Of a DNA stretch of 64,000 bases, positions 1-10,767 are shown one piece after another (the stretch's first letter is position 1; every line of letters starts with the position of its first letter). The position numbers and the translations under genes were made by a program. Below the pieces are notes generated by a model. The model made no database searches. It saw only the letters and a list, made by a program, of their open reading frames with translations, and was not told the DNA's origin. Source of the DNA: Pseudopithomyces maydicus (lineage: Eukaryota; Ascomycota; Dothideomycetes; Pleosporales; Didymosphaeriaceae); NCBI GenBank assembly GCA_026873275.1, contig JANTUC010000009.1, positions 434,001 through 498,000 on the forward strand, given 5' to 3'.

Positions 1-1050
1 CCGCTGTGGCGCTCTCGGAGGGAGCAGAGGTGTTGTTAGGGTTGAGAACGCTAGGTTGGGTCAGATTGATGGATTCAAGAAAAGTAGAAGAGAAACCTAC
101 TTGTCGATGATGTGCAGGACACCGTTGGCAATGAGGACGTTGGGCACGACGACCTCGGCGGCGTTGACGAAGATGGTGCCATTCTCGTGGTGAGTGATGC
201 GAAGCTCTTTGCCGTCATCCTCACTTCGGAGTGTTGTGCCGTTTGTCAGCGAGGGAGAGTAGTGTACGCTGTTGACGATGTGGTACTCGACGATGCCCCG
301 CAAATCGTCAGTGGAGAGATTAGCTAGAGCAGAACCAATGCGGTTGAAAGCCTCGTTGTTGGGCGCGAAGATGGTCACGTTGCGATCGTTGGCTTTTTCA
401 ATTTGTTCGGTCGCATTGACGGCACCTCGGAACGAGGTCAAGTTGAGAGCAAGTGCTGTATCGAGAACATTGGGAGGGAATGTAAGCACGCGATCGATGA
501 TGTGAACAACACCACCGGTGAAATTCCGGTCCTGTAGGTTGTGAGTATTTGTTTTTTGAACATTGGGAGATGCACATACAGCTGTAGTGACAGTGGAGTT
601 TTGGAGCAAGCCGCTGTAGAAGACCGTCTCGTTACCAATCTTTACAGCCTGTACGACTTGACCGCCGGTGACATTGGCATATGTCTCGTTATTCAATAGT
701 GTTGGGATGAAGGAGCTCTCGTTGGTGATACGACTCGCTTCATATGTTCCATTGAGGACATGGTACTGTAGCAAGGCAGCCAAAAGACCAGTGTCGTTCG
801 CAACTAGTCGGCCAAGATCAGTGTTTCCAAATGCTGTGAAGGCCTCGTTGGACGGCGCAAGAATGGTGATATTAGTGGCATTGGAAAGTGACTCCAAGAG
901 TGAAGGGCTCAGACTGAGGAAGGAAGTCAAATTGGACAGTTGATCGTTGCCAGAAAGCGTAGCGTTGAGCGATTGTGTGTCATTGGAGCTATCATCTTGT
1001 GCGGAAACGACGCTCGCCAATGCGAGGATGGAAAGGTGTTTGAATTGCAT
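1..1050 (-). CDS. FAS1 (fasciclin) domain secreted/cell-surface protein, 3' end outside window
   Basis: Exons on the minus strand are 1050-580, 531-101 and 50 to beyond the left edge. The start MQFKHLSILALASVVSAQ is a signal peptide. Two FAS1 repeats follow: one with the ITILAPSNEAFTAF signature and one with VTIFAPNNEAFNRIG, each closing in a V(V/L)HIID motif. Many N-glycosylation sequons (NAT, NLT, NGT, NET) fit an extracellular glycoprotein. Intron 532-579 (48 nt, GTATGT...CTACAG, branch ACTCAC) is in frame, so an unspliced reading stays open; removing it gives a tighter FAS1 core. The open frame stops at 97, right after HIIDK, but GTAGGT at 100-95 is a donor and 51-100 is a 50-nt intron (branch CTGAC, acceptor CCTAG). 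The next exon reads on as NVLNPNNTSAPSES, a usual FAS1 tail leading to a Ser/Thr-rich region. A GPI anchor is expected in this family but lies outside the window. The role (adhesion, wall organisation) is family knowledge only. Confidence 0.9.
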
Positions 1051-2171
1051 TTCAGCGAAGAGTTTAGCAAGTCTTCTGAAAGAGTGCGCTGGAAAGAGGG
1101 AAGCGAGGGTTCAAGTTGCTCAGCCGGAAAAGATGGATTATATGACGAACTCCAGAAGAGGGGACCAATGGAAGTGGGCCCAGGGAAAGGGCATCTTCTC
1201 CACTTTCGCCTCTCTCTCCAGTTTACTTCTGAACCAATAAAACCAACCATACGTCAGGTTAGCCACGCTTCTCAGGAGCGACCCAGCCACGCGGCGTCGT
1301 ATGCTCAAGCCTCCAAGCGCGGCGATGCCCTGGCGATGGCGAAACATGGACAGATATCCTATGAGAATGCGTAGAGCTGTCTAGCTAGGTTGCAAGATGC
1401 CGGCAAGGCGGATCTAGTGGGAAGATGCTAACAGCGAGAACTTGTTTGACCGGGGCTTGTTCCAAGTTGCAGACAAGCCGCGTAGTGTCGAAACGGTTAG
1501 CCTTTCCACTTTGGTAGCTATTGACGACGGAGCTACAGTCTCTCTGAAATCATACTATCATTATGGCTGTGTCCATGACTATCCAGATGCATCGATCGAC
1601 TTACAATTGACAAATCATCGGTTGCAACTTCAAGGACCTCCCCTATAAATCCATGGGTCACTCTGCGTATCCATTGATGAGCTTCCGGTTTGGTCGACTC
1701 TACCTCAAGGTCCTACTAACTCGAAGCATTCGCCCTGAACAGCACCAAAGAAAGGAACCGATGAGGCGATGTCTGAAAGCGTTCCCGAGCTTGCCGGCTA
1801 GCGCGCACATCATGGTAGCTTTCTGTGGGGTAACCGCCGCCCTGGGTAGCCCAGATTGCTTGGCCTACGCAGACGATCCAACAAGATCCACGCGGACTTT
1901 GCACCGAGCACATCTCCAGCATCTTCGCATACGCGGCCCTAAGGTCACGATGATCGAGAACGCCAGCTAGCTTCATAACCATGGAAACTTCAAGACCGGA
2001 AAAATTGCAACTGCGGGATTTGTTCAGCCTCGTGATTGCCACCGTCCTAGCAGATCCACGGACAAGGTAGTAGTGAACCTACTGCAGTAGGCTACGTGAA
2101 ATGGAATTTCGTAACTTCTTGCTCTCAGCACTTCATCGTCTAGCAACGAATCAAGGCTGCAGCTAGAAGAT
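1051..2171. other. Intergenic: FAS1 promoter side and NLR 3' flank
   Basis: No convincing gene. The part nearest 1051 must hold the FAS1 promoter: it has a TATA-like CATATAAT on the minus strand at about 1137-1144, a long pyrimidine run on the plus strand near 1196-1222, and an inverted CCAAT box near 1234. The part near 2171 is the 3' flank of the NLR gene. Open frames at 1442-2042 overlap in several frames and show no recognisable domain, so I treat them as chance. Confidence 0.6.
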
Positions 2172-5100
2172 CTAGGAACTCTCCGCTTGAACATGATTAT
2201 CATCATCAACAGGCGACTCTTCGTTGGCACTGAAGTATACACTCTCTTCCGAAATTGACGTTGTAAGAGAGGATCTGTGACTTTGCGCACCCAGGTTTTC
2301 GCCGTGGGAAGTGGAGTGTAATGATGTGTCGCCGGTGGTGAGATTCTGTAGCTGGGCAGGCCCTGATTCTGACTCGTTCAGTTGCGGCGGAGACTCGCTC
2401 AGTTGAGACAATAACTCAATCTCTCTCAATCCATCTTTTATGACCTCAGTAAAAGACGCCAAGCGATATGTTTTCCCTGATTCGGTGATGTTTTCAGCGC
2501 AGAGAATTTTCCCGGCCAATATGCCAGCTGTTTTGTTCAAACCTTCTATTTCGGTATTTTGAAATTTCCCATCTTTGGAAGCACACAACAAGCTTTCCGA
2601 TGTATCAACGAGAACTTTGGACACTGCTTCTCCAAAGTAACTCCCCTTCCGGAACCTCCGCATCCAGAACGCATTCTCGAAATCGAGGCATATGTCGATC
2701 ATCTGCATCACACAGAGCACATGTCGGGGCCTATCCCCCACGAAAGCCAGACTCAGAGCGGACTTTTCAGTGTTACTCACCGAAGCAAGCCAATATATAA
2801 GATCTTCCGGTTTGCTTTCCAAGATGTAGCCTAATATTGCTCTGATCAAGGCCAGGTCTTCCTTCATTGCGGCCACATGAATCAGGGTGGTCTTAGGTAA
2901 ACGGCGAGAGTGCGTTTGAAGTTTCAGCGCACCACTTATGAGGAGATCTTGGACCGATCCCGGATCGATCTTGTCCAAAATCTCCGTGTATCCGATTTCG
3001 GTACCAAGTACGAAATCGAATTCATTGATCATCAGCGGTACATACCTTCGCTGACTAGACAATCTTCGTAATCTTTCAGCTATGACTCGTACAATATCAA
3101 CAGCAACATTCGATACTGTTACTTGCGACATAGCGAGTGATAGAGGCCACAGGTTCTCGGCCTTCCCTGCAGAGCTATTTGGTTCGCGCGTGGTATACCA
3201 GATAATCTCATGCGGTAGGAACTCTAAGAGACGCTCTACAATCTGAACCCGATCTGACTTGGTTGTTTTAGAGATTGTGCAAGCTTGGGCGATAACTGAC
3301 TCTCCTTTCGGGCAATCCGGAGACCTGTTTGTGATGGTGCCTGCAATCTTTCGCCATGAATTTGGATGTTCCAAGAAAAGATCAAAGAAAGCAAGGATAT
3401 CATCCTCGATCGCCAGAGTTACCAAATCGGACCAGTCTACCCCAGAGTGTGCTTCTAGGAGAGAACCGACAATTTTCGTTATGTGTGGTTCTATCACTGG
3501 CAGTCTGTTATTGAAGTTTGGGCGAGCTTTCAAGATACTTTGAAGCGCTGAGAAGACAAATTTCAAGGTCTTTGATACCTCTATTGGTGGCTGCACATGC
3601 AATTGAATGGCTTGCATTGCTCTGTCGAGATATATGTCAGATGCCCCCTCAATAGCTATCGCAATTGCAGTTTTCCCGTTACTATCAAGTCGATGAAGTA
3701 AGTAATCTGTTGGCATATATCCTAGTAATGCATCTAAAGTCTCGGTGTTGCCACTCGTGGCTGAATAATGCAATACGGTATTTCCACGTATGTTTTTGAA
3801 GGTCAATTGCTTAGGTCCACCGGCTTGAATCAGCCAGTCAATAGCCTCTTTACTGACAGCTAAATGAATTGCTCGTTCAAAATCCTCGTTCATCGGCATT
3901 TCGATGAGCTTTATAATCTGTTTAGGCTTCAACTGGTTGCAAAGAGTCCGCAGTAGAGGCAGGTGATTTTTGGAAATGGCATATTTGAACAGGGGCTGTT
4001 TTGTTCTGGGTGAACTAGTCTTTGGATCGACCCAAGGATTGAGTCTGTACGCACTGTGATCCCTTGTTGCCAAGGCCAAGAAAGTAGGCCAAGTTGGATC
4101 GGCGGGTTCAAGCCCTTGTGTATGACTTGGCCAGTGGTCTTGCACGTACTTGAGCAGGTGGTAGTTTTGAGAGAGAGGTTTATCTTCTCGTAAACTCTCA
4201 GGCGCTTTGTTTCTGGTTTCCAGTACCATCGGTGAATCTCCAGCCTTTTGGAGGCGATCCTTGGTCATCAAATGGCGTGCTCGTACTGCTAGTCGCATTC
4301 CCTTGTTTCCAATATTGAGGGCTCTATCAACAACTGCAGACTTCTTAACCGATGTACGTAATGTGCTTCTTAGCGCAATTTCTGACCCGAAGTCTTTCAT
4401 TGAAATATACTTGAAGCAAACATCGCGACAGTGTTCCATTCCCACTGTTTGAAAGTTTGTCTCCACCTGATAAACTTTCCCGGTGACAATCGAAGAAGGG
4501 ATGTACTGAGCCGGGTGGAAGTGTGCTTCGAGAAAGGCTTTGACGGATGGATGCACGAATCGAATTATTGCTGTCAGATGATCCTGTTCAACGAGGTTCG
4601 CACAAAATCGTAGCAAAGACCCGTTCACAAGTTTCTTCTCGTCAAAGTGATCAGTCATGTATGGGACACTTACAGCCTCTCGGAGCTCCAATTGGTTCAG
4701 CGGACGCTGCACGTATGCTGTCAGATGGATGATGCTATAGCCGTATTTAATCGTGATAGGATCCTGTGAAATACGCATTAAACAGCGCATGTAGGTTTCC
4801 TCGATACCCCGAGGAAGACCGCTAAGCGCATTTCTGATGTCTTCGTCGTTAAAACATGTATTCCAGATTGTTTTAAGCTGTAGATCAATCCACAAAAACC
4901 TTTGTTTTTTGAGTCAGCAGGCAGTTTCGAGGGTGTGGTAGACAGGGCCCCTACATCTTCTCTCCATTCTGACGTATAGTCGACCGTACATTTTCCATCA
5001 CATCTTCATTCTCTGTCAACTTGTGTTCGTAAGCACTCTTCTGACGAATCCGTTCGTCGATGAAAAAGGAAATATCTTTCTCTAGATATTCCATTGTCAA

Positions 5101-7101
5101 TCTGAGATGCTTCACACCCGGTAAAGCTGTGACGATGCTCACGGTATGTCCAATCTCTTCTCTAGTAAATATTCCGAATTTGACCGTTCCGCAAAGTTTT
5201 GGTGATATGGAGAGCTGTCGAATGATCCCAAGCAGTGTAGATACTTCATTCTCAGGCATCTCATGCACGCCATCAAGAATGATAATCGAAAAATCCAGAA
5301 CAGAAAGAAGCTGTTCTAGAATGTTGTACAACACGGAATAGCCGTGACTGCTACTGCAGCTTGAACCAAAATACTTCTGGAGCATGTCTGTAAGCCACGC
5401 TGGTGAGCGACTACTGGTCTTCAATTTTGAAACTACTTGTCGTATGATTCCTCTGAGTAATTCCGTGATACTAAGCTCTTCGGGATATTTTGTATCCAAG
5501 AAGTAATGCGCAACAACTTCTTGGGGGCCATTGTGAATACGAACAAGTTCCTCGATGACCGATGATCTGACGTTTTTAGTCATACATACGTCAAAATAAG
5601 AGTAGAGTGTAATGCGTACGCAAGCATCGTTTTACCAGACCCGACTTTATTTGTTAGAAGATATTCAAATATGTGAATACACGGCTTCACTCACCGATAC
5701 CAGTACAAAGTAGGAATGCATCGCTCTTATGCGCTTCCCAAGACACGAAGACATCATTAGTTACTATCCATTGAGCTGTGCCAGGAATCACGCAAGTAGA
5801 GATACTTTTGAGACGGGTTTCATGGTCGTAAGCAGATATGGTCTCTAGAAAGTCATTTGCGCCTACCAATAGTCAGATTAGATAAGCACCTCTCGTGCGA
5901 AGTGTTGTGTCTAAATACCTCTTCGAGTCAGACTCATGTCGTTTTTTATATTAGAATGAATGCGCATGTTTACCCCACGGTGGGCCTTTAAAGCGATTGT
6001 ACCAGCACCTTGAAGATTCGAACACGCCTCACCTGTCTATTCTTAGCGCTAATTTGGAGGATTAAATATACCCTCAAGATCCAACACACCCTCGTGTTCC
6101 TTCATGGCATTTACACACTTCTCTAGCAGCTCATAAGTCTCGTCTTCCTCCAAGTAATGATTAGTGATATTGATGATATCGTTCTTGCGATCCGTCCTTT
6201 CCAACCCAATTCTCTCTAGGCCATGCGCTACGTTGAAGCGGAAGTATCTTCCGGAATCTCTGAGGCTTTCGTGGTTCCTTCTGAAATTCTTCGCAGTCTC
6301 TTCTGTTTCGGTTGAAATGGCGACGATGCTCTTTGCAATAGACTTGAGATCAGAACCAAAAGGCTCGATCGCTGGAACGCCAGTACCGATAGATACTACG
6401 CAATCGATATGGTCTTCGAGCTGCTCCTCAGGCTCCAGGAATACTTCCCTTGCCTCTTGCCACAAAATGTGTATTGGGTTGTTTGCGCCAGTAGCCCCAT
6501 CGGTGTACGACTCTTTGTAAGATCCAAATTGAACATCTATGGCATCGAAAAAGCCGGATGCTGCCGACGTAGCTCGAGCCGCCTGCCAGACTTTGGTGTA
6601 TTTCAGTCTATCAGTATTTGATCGTCGGGTGGCGTAAGAGCTCAGTACAACAGTTTTCCGCGTGCTCCCACTGGTTGCGCATACAAAGACCTTGCAAGAT
6701 CCCGGATCCACATGCTGTAGGAGACAATCTTCGGATAACGAACATTCGCGCAGATATTCCTTCACGGCGTTTTCAAGCGCCTTTGAATCGAATCTTCCTC
6801 GCACCTTACCCGTAAGTCTGAAAGGGGAAAAATGCGTTTTTCGAAAGACTTGGTCGGAAAGCTTGGTGTACGCCTCGATGCAGTCGTCAACGGACATCTT
6901 CATACGTCCGAGCATTATAGCGATCAATCCACCGGTACTGGTACCTCCGATCATATCGAAGAAATCGCATGGTTTAGGAGGTTGTGACAGCCCTTGCTCT
7001 CGGGCGACCTTTTCGAGAATGTTCTTCAAGACTTGAAGGCTGGACAGCCCGCGAATACCACCTCCATCAAGGGATAGAAGGTTTAGCCTTCTCCCGGGCA
7101 T
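2172..7101 (-). CDS. Patatin-NACHT-ankyrin NLR-like STAND protein (six-exon model, about 1558 aa)
   Basis: Proposed exons (minus): 7101-6072, 6032-5919, 5862-5695, 5644-5620, 5566-4955, 4899-2172. Residues 1-340 are a patatin-like phospholipase: oxyanion loop DGGGIRG (12-18), nucleophile elbow GTSTG with Ser55, and partner Asp in TDGATG (about 201). A short linker leads to a NACHT NTPase: the TGQW-like motif seen as TAQWIV, Walker A GIVGSGKT around 436-443, and Walker B IIILDGVHE around 544. The winged-helix part (RPLNQLELREAV) is followed by a long C-terminal half with scattered ankyrin-like units, for example NTVLHYSATSGNTETLDALL (near 1020) and TLIHVAAMKEDLALIRAIL (near 1323). All splice phases agree: 4677 nt makes 1558 codons plus stop. 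Fungal NLRs of this layout act in non-self recognition and regulated cell death (Neurospora PLP-1 is a patatin NLR); that role here is inferred. The patatin-to-NACHT join is the weakest step: the intron is 39 nt (6033-6071), or 57 nt (6033-6089) if the in-phase GTGTGT donor is used. Without it there are two genes, 6049-7101 and 2172-5937, only 111 bp apart. Confidence 0.72.
5620..5644 (-). other. 25-nt micro-exon carrying the Walker A lysine of the NACHT domain
   Basis: This exon encodes VGSGKTML and the first part of the next codon, so the P-loop is spread over three exons. The intron before it is 5645-5694 (50 nt, GTGAGT, branch CTAAC, AG). The intron after it is 5567-5619 (53 nt, GTACGC, branch TGACTAA, CAG). 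Splicing both gives GIVGSGKTMLASSVIEEL, which matches the P-loop followed by the (S)(I/V)VIEEL helix of fungal NACHT proteins. Reading through either intron meets a stop or breaks the motif. Confidence 0.85.
6049..7101 (-). other. Patatin-like phospholipase module of the NLR (350 codons open to a stop at 6049)
   Basis: This is the first exon of the NLR model, listed separately because it could be read as its own gene. It predicts a Ser-Asp dyad acyl hydrolase that cleaves membrane lipids: Ser55 in GTSTG and Asp about 201 in DGATGANNP, with the DGGGIRG anion hole at the N terminus. No signal peptide or membrane segment is visible, so it should be cytosolic. All catalytic parts are present, so the enzyme looks competent. 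The start has a good context (CACAATGCC). If unspliced it ends at NPPN; two in-phase donors just before that stop (GTATAT at 6071, GTGTGT at 6089) let it continue into the NACHT part. Confidence 0.85.
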
Positions 7102-7848
7102 TGTGATTAGTTTTCCTTTCTTGCTCTATCTCGGCAAGAACCGCTATGACTTTCGCTTTTTTTTAAGATATCTGAGCAATAACTGACTTGGTGATGGGAT
7201 GGCGCACGTCAGGGGATGCGCTCACTTTATAGTACGTTGCTGAACACACGAGGCTGAAACATTTGTCCACATCCACGTACGTCATCTCGTATTTATTTGA
7301 TAGGAGCGCTTACAACCTAGCTTCTATTCGTCGCTCCTATCAATTAACCTAGGTGTTCAGAAGAAGGCTTGCACGTGTTAAGAACCATGAAACAAGATTG
7401 CTCGACATAACAGATGATTGTTCACGAGTTAGAATTACATTGATCGATATATTGAAAGGTCACATGGTTCTTTAATTTGCAGTTCTTGTTTGAATTACAC
7501 TCGGATCTTCGACTGCATACCTGAACAAGAATTCTTTTATTCTTTTCCAACCAATCTTTGAATCGATCGAATGACCAAAGAAGCATACAATGTAGCACTG
7601 TTTCAAAGAGCGATGCTTTGCGCAATGATATACCTAGGCAATGTGTATATTTATTCATGATCAACCGATAGCGACAGTAATCATATCTCAATGAGCTGGA
7701 AACTCTTCGAGATAAATGAAAGATAAAAAAGAAATAATTCATCATTGTCCCACAATTTTCCGCAAAGATCGTACGTGGAGAGACCTATCTGATAACCTGC
7801 GCATACGACGTCTCATAGCTCCATAAATGTTATCTTTTCCCACAACGT
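7102..7848. other. Intergenic: NLR promoter and 3' flank of the secreted protein gene
   Basis: No gene seen. The sequence next to 7101 holds the NLR promoter; no clear TATA box stands out. An open frame at 7422-7745 (minus) is rich in F, S, R and C without any motif and is taken as chance. AT content rises in places (7700-7740) but CA and TG are common, so this is not RIPped DNA. Confidence 0.55.
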
Positions 7849-8508
7849 CTAGCTTTCAATTTTGTATGGGGCGTACACTTCAGGGATATCGGCGGCTTCG
7901 GTCCCATTAAAAGCATACTCCACTCTAGACGTGGCAACAAGATTAGCATTTTTCAAAGAAACTCTGATTTGAAAGATAAAAGAGAAACCTTTAGGGTATA
8001 ATTTTGAGCCATTTTTCACGGGCTAAAAAATTCTCACTTACAAGGTTTCGAACAGAGACTCTTCCATGTCCGTAAGATCGAAGGTAGTTTTCTCGTCCTC
8101 GAGAACCATGATGTTGGGCTTCACGGTGGAGGTACATCCAGTAGCCGAGCAGGTTTCACCGTCGGCTGTATCTCTCCTCTTGCTAGAAAAGTTCCAACCA
8201 CCCCCAGTGAGGCGAGGAAGACCATCGGATTCGCCGACACAGAAGTTCGTAGCTCCACCGGAGCCTTGGATGCCCCTCAAGGTCTTGCAGTAACCGCCTT
8301 GGTAAGTCCTGAGCTGGACCCTCCAGCTGGAAGGTATGGCGACCAATCCAATGGAGGTATAAGTCACCCTGCCATTAGAGCAGCAGGTGTTTGGGTTGAT
8401 GTTGACACAAGCAGCATATGCTCCCTTGCAGTTGGGCCCTTCCCGCAAACGAATGTCAACGGCTGAAACTGCCGCAAGAAGGCTGGAAGCAATCGTGAAG
8501 AACTTCAT
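7849..8508 (-). CDS. Small secreted cysteine-rich protein (193 aa, two exons), effector-like
   Basis: Exons (minus): 8508-8042 and 7963-7849. MKFFTIASSLLAAVSA is a clear signal peptide, giving a mature protein from about Val17. The mature part has eight cysteines (27, 34, 42, 43, 74, 90, 120, 125), an even number that suits four disulfides, with the CC pair inside NPNTCCSNG. One sequon (NFSS) and a basic KRR at 110-112 that could be a Kex2-type site are visible. The open frame ends at 8038, but this stop lies inside a perfect GTAAGT donor; splicing the 78-nt intron 7964-8041 (branch-like CCTAAAG, acceptor ATCAG) adds 37 residues ending YAPYKIES. Length, signal peptide and cysteines match fungal apoplastic effectors or defence-like proteins; no known family is recognised with certainty. 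It is 1.4 kb from the RIPped block. Confidence 0.82.
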
Positions 8509-9909
8509 GACTTCAGCACAAGTTTGACTGTGTGTATCTAAAAGATGATTGTGGAAGAGTTGTGTAGCGAACTTTTAGAGTGATTTCTCTGGTCTTTTAT
8601 ACATGCCACAGGTGTCACTTCCGATTAAAACCTGGGCCTGCGGGGCGTATTCTTACAGTTCAAACTTGTATATACTAGTTATAAAGCAAACGGTGTCTTG
8701 GTTCAATACGCATCATGGCGCTAGTGTTGTTGGCCCTGGGAGTTCTTGCAAGGGTAGAAAATAGTGTCACTTCCTAGAATCCATGCATCAACGGCAAATA
8801 AACACCCCGTATACAAAATAATGACTGGATGTACAATTCACACTGATTGCTCGTTTAGAATCTTTGAGTGTTGAAAAGGACAGTGCCCAATGGGCTACCT
8901 GGTTTCAGAGCTAAATATAGCCAAGACGTTTTCAGGTGTGTGACAAACGCAAGTACCACTTAAGAATCAGGCTGGAATCACTCTGATCAGACCCAAATAC
9001 TCGCTACGGATACTACATAGAGTCCGGATCGCACTTGCCGAGGAGTCTAAGGCATCCTACCGCCCCACTGGCTACCGGGTGGGTATCAAGGGTTTTCGAT
9101 GTAAGAAGACGCCCACCAAGTCTATAGTTACAAATGTCATATTCTGATGGTCCTGAAGTTTGTCTCGTTCAGGCAAATGTGAATAAAAGCTGGATCGTTG
9201 CAATTTTGGCCATGGTAACTGTTAGATTGGGAGTTGACACATCTATTAACTAATATGACTTTGACAGTGAATTTCATATCAACAGAGAAGAGTTTAAGAA
9301 GGAAAAATGATAGTGAAGCTAATCAATACTAGTTCAAAATTTTTGTCAAAGTCCTCTGATCTAGTTATTAATAGAATGTTCATTCAACGTCATTTGGAAA
9401 AAGCTAAATTAGGTATTGAAATTATTGGCTTCTAATGAACGTGATCGCTTCGAGTTCAACTTGACACACTATTATTTCCTTGACTCATTCGTACACCTGT
9501 GGGATCTGCATACCCTCGAACCGACCTTTTTCGTTATAAAAAAAAGGCTGGACATGGTGGTTCGTTAGGGAATTCCACAAAATTCTGCCTCGCTCACTGG
9601 GTAAAATGCCAAAGACAAAAGCTGAATATCTTACGTTCCGATGAGTCTTCAACCAATGTATGAGTGTTCCCAAGATGGTTGGAATTTTAGACGTATTTTC
9701 TCCTGTTACCCAATACACGAATACATTCTTTCCTTCCACTCCCTATTCCATTCTTTCCTTCTTTCTTTTTGCTTACCATGGGTTTTCTTTCTGGGACCCT
9801 TTGGTGCCATCGGTCTCGTTCAAGTATGTTCAGTACCAAAAATCGATGAAATATTCCCATGTCACCCATACCCCAAGCCACGATTAAAGCTACAATAAGT
9901 TTTGAAAAC
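8509..9909. other. Gene-free transition zone before the AT isochore
   Basis: Apart from the promoter of the secreted protein, nothing firm is seen. Composition is still mixed (CA and TG frequent) but becomes more AT-rich to the right. Two overlapping minus-strand frames (9485-9739 and 9687-9911) have no domain or credible splice link. A partly tRNA-like stretch near 9030-9105 has a D-arm-like GCCGAGGAGTCTAAGGC but no proper anticodon or acceptor stem. Confidence 0.5.
8594..8601 (-). promoter_or_regulatory. TATA box of the secreted protein gene
   Basis: TATAAAAG on the minus strand, 86 bp upstream of the ATG at 8508, in a plausible place for a core promoter of a strongly regulated secreted-protein gene. 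Inferred from position and sequence only. Confidence 0.5.
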
Positions 9910-10192
9910 ATCGATGAATCCCTAATCTGTCTAAAAGATGCAATAATTAATACAGAAATAGTAATTAATAAAAAACCTTATTAGTAGCGCCCCTTTAGGG
10001 CGTTATCTGTATTCTAGTATAATTATTACCCTTTTTATACTAAGTATAAATAATATTATAAAACTATTTATTTATTTTTATTTAAATATAGTATCCTCTG
10101 CTCCCCCTATACTTATTAATTATAATTATTTATTAGTATATAGACACCCTATATATAAATTAATAATAATTAATACTTATTTAAAGTAATTA
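9910..10192. other. AT-rich leader of the isochore, no assignable element
   Basis: RIP-like sequence to the left of element B. It contains a small GC palindrome, CGCCC-cttta-GGGCG, near 9988-10002. No LTR end, coding relic or pairing partner was found. Confidence 0.5.
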
Positions 10193-10306
10193 TATTAGGT
10201 TTTAGTCACGAGCAATGTGAATAAGTACTAGTAAGGAATAACTGTATAATTATAGAAGAAATAAATTATTACTAGATTAAATTTATTAGCTTTTTAGCCT
10301 TTATAG

Positions 10307-10767
10307 TGTTAAGACCACGAGGGTAGCTAATCCTAGAGGTTAAGGTTAGTTCTCGGGCAGGAGTACTTATCTTCAGGAAAGGGGTGTTGGTATTATGAAT
10401 AATACTAAATAATAATAAGGCCTAAGTGAATCCAAACGATAGATTAATAAATAGGTTAAATATAAGTATTAGAGTTAATACTTAAGTTCTTATATATTAT
10501 ATACTAGCCCTACTTACTAGTAAGCAGTTTTTAAGAATTACTCTCTATTAAGCGCTCTTTTTTAAGTACTTTCTACTAAGTATTTTTTATTAAGCAGTAG
10601 AGTGCTAAGTATAAATATAAGGTACTTATTATAGAGTACTTATATAACTATATAATTACAGTACAATTATGCAGCGCAACGCGTAATTATAAAAATTACT
10701 AATTCTATAGTAAGCTGCTAATAGGTATAAGACGCGGTAGCCTTATACTAAAACTTGGATTGTAATA
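10307..10767 (-). mobile_element. Solo LTR S1 (461 bp, gypsy-A-related) inside the left LTR of B
   Basis: It runs from TGTTAAGACCACGAGGG to TTGGATTGTAATA and is flanked on both sides by TATAG (10302-10306 and 10768-10772). The empty site is seen in the other LTR of B (near 41300-41310). Its first 150 bp match the gypsy-A LTR, but the remainder is different, so it is a separate LTR subfamily. No internal element sequence is left, as after LTR-LTR recombination. Confidence 0.85.

Noticed and set aside
1442..2042. Overlapping open frames on both strands between the FAS1 and NLR genes
   Set aside because: No domain, signal peptide, fitting introns or codon pattern; frames overlap each other, as expected by chance in non-AT DNA.
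7422..7745. 107-codon minus-strand frame upstream of the NLR gene
   Set aside because: Low-complexity, no motif, and it lies in probable promoter DNA.
9030..9105. tRNA-like stretch with a D-arm-like GCCGAGGAGTCTAAGGC and a GGTTTTCGAT near a B-box position
   Set aside because: No pairing acceptor stem or anticodon arm can be folded; at best a decayed tRNA-derived piece.
9485..9911. Two overlapping minus-strand frames at the isochore border
   Set aside because: No recognisable domain and no credible splice link between them.
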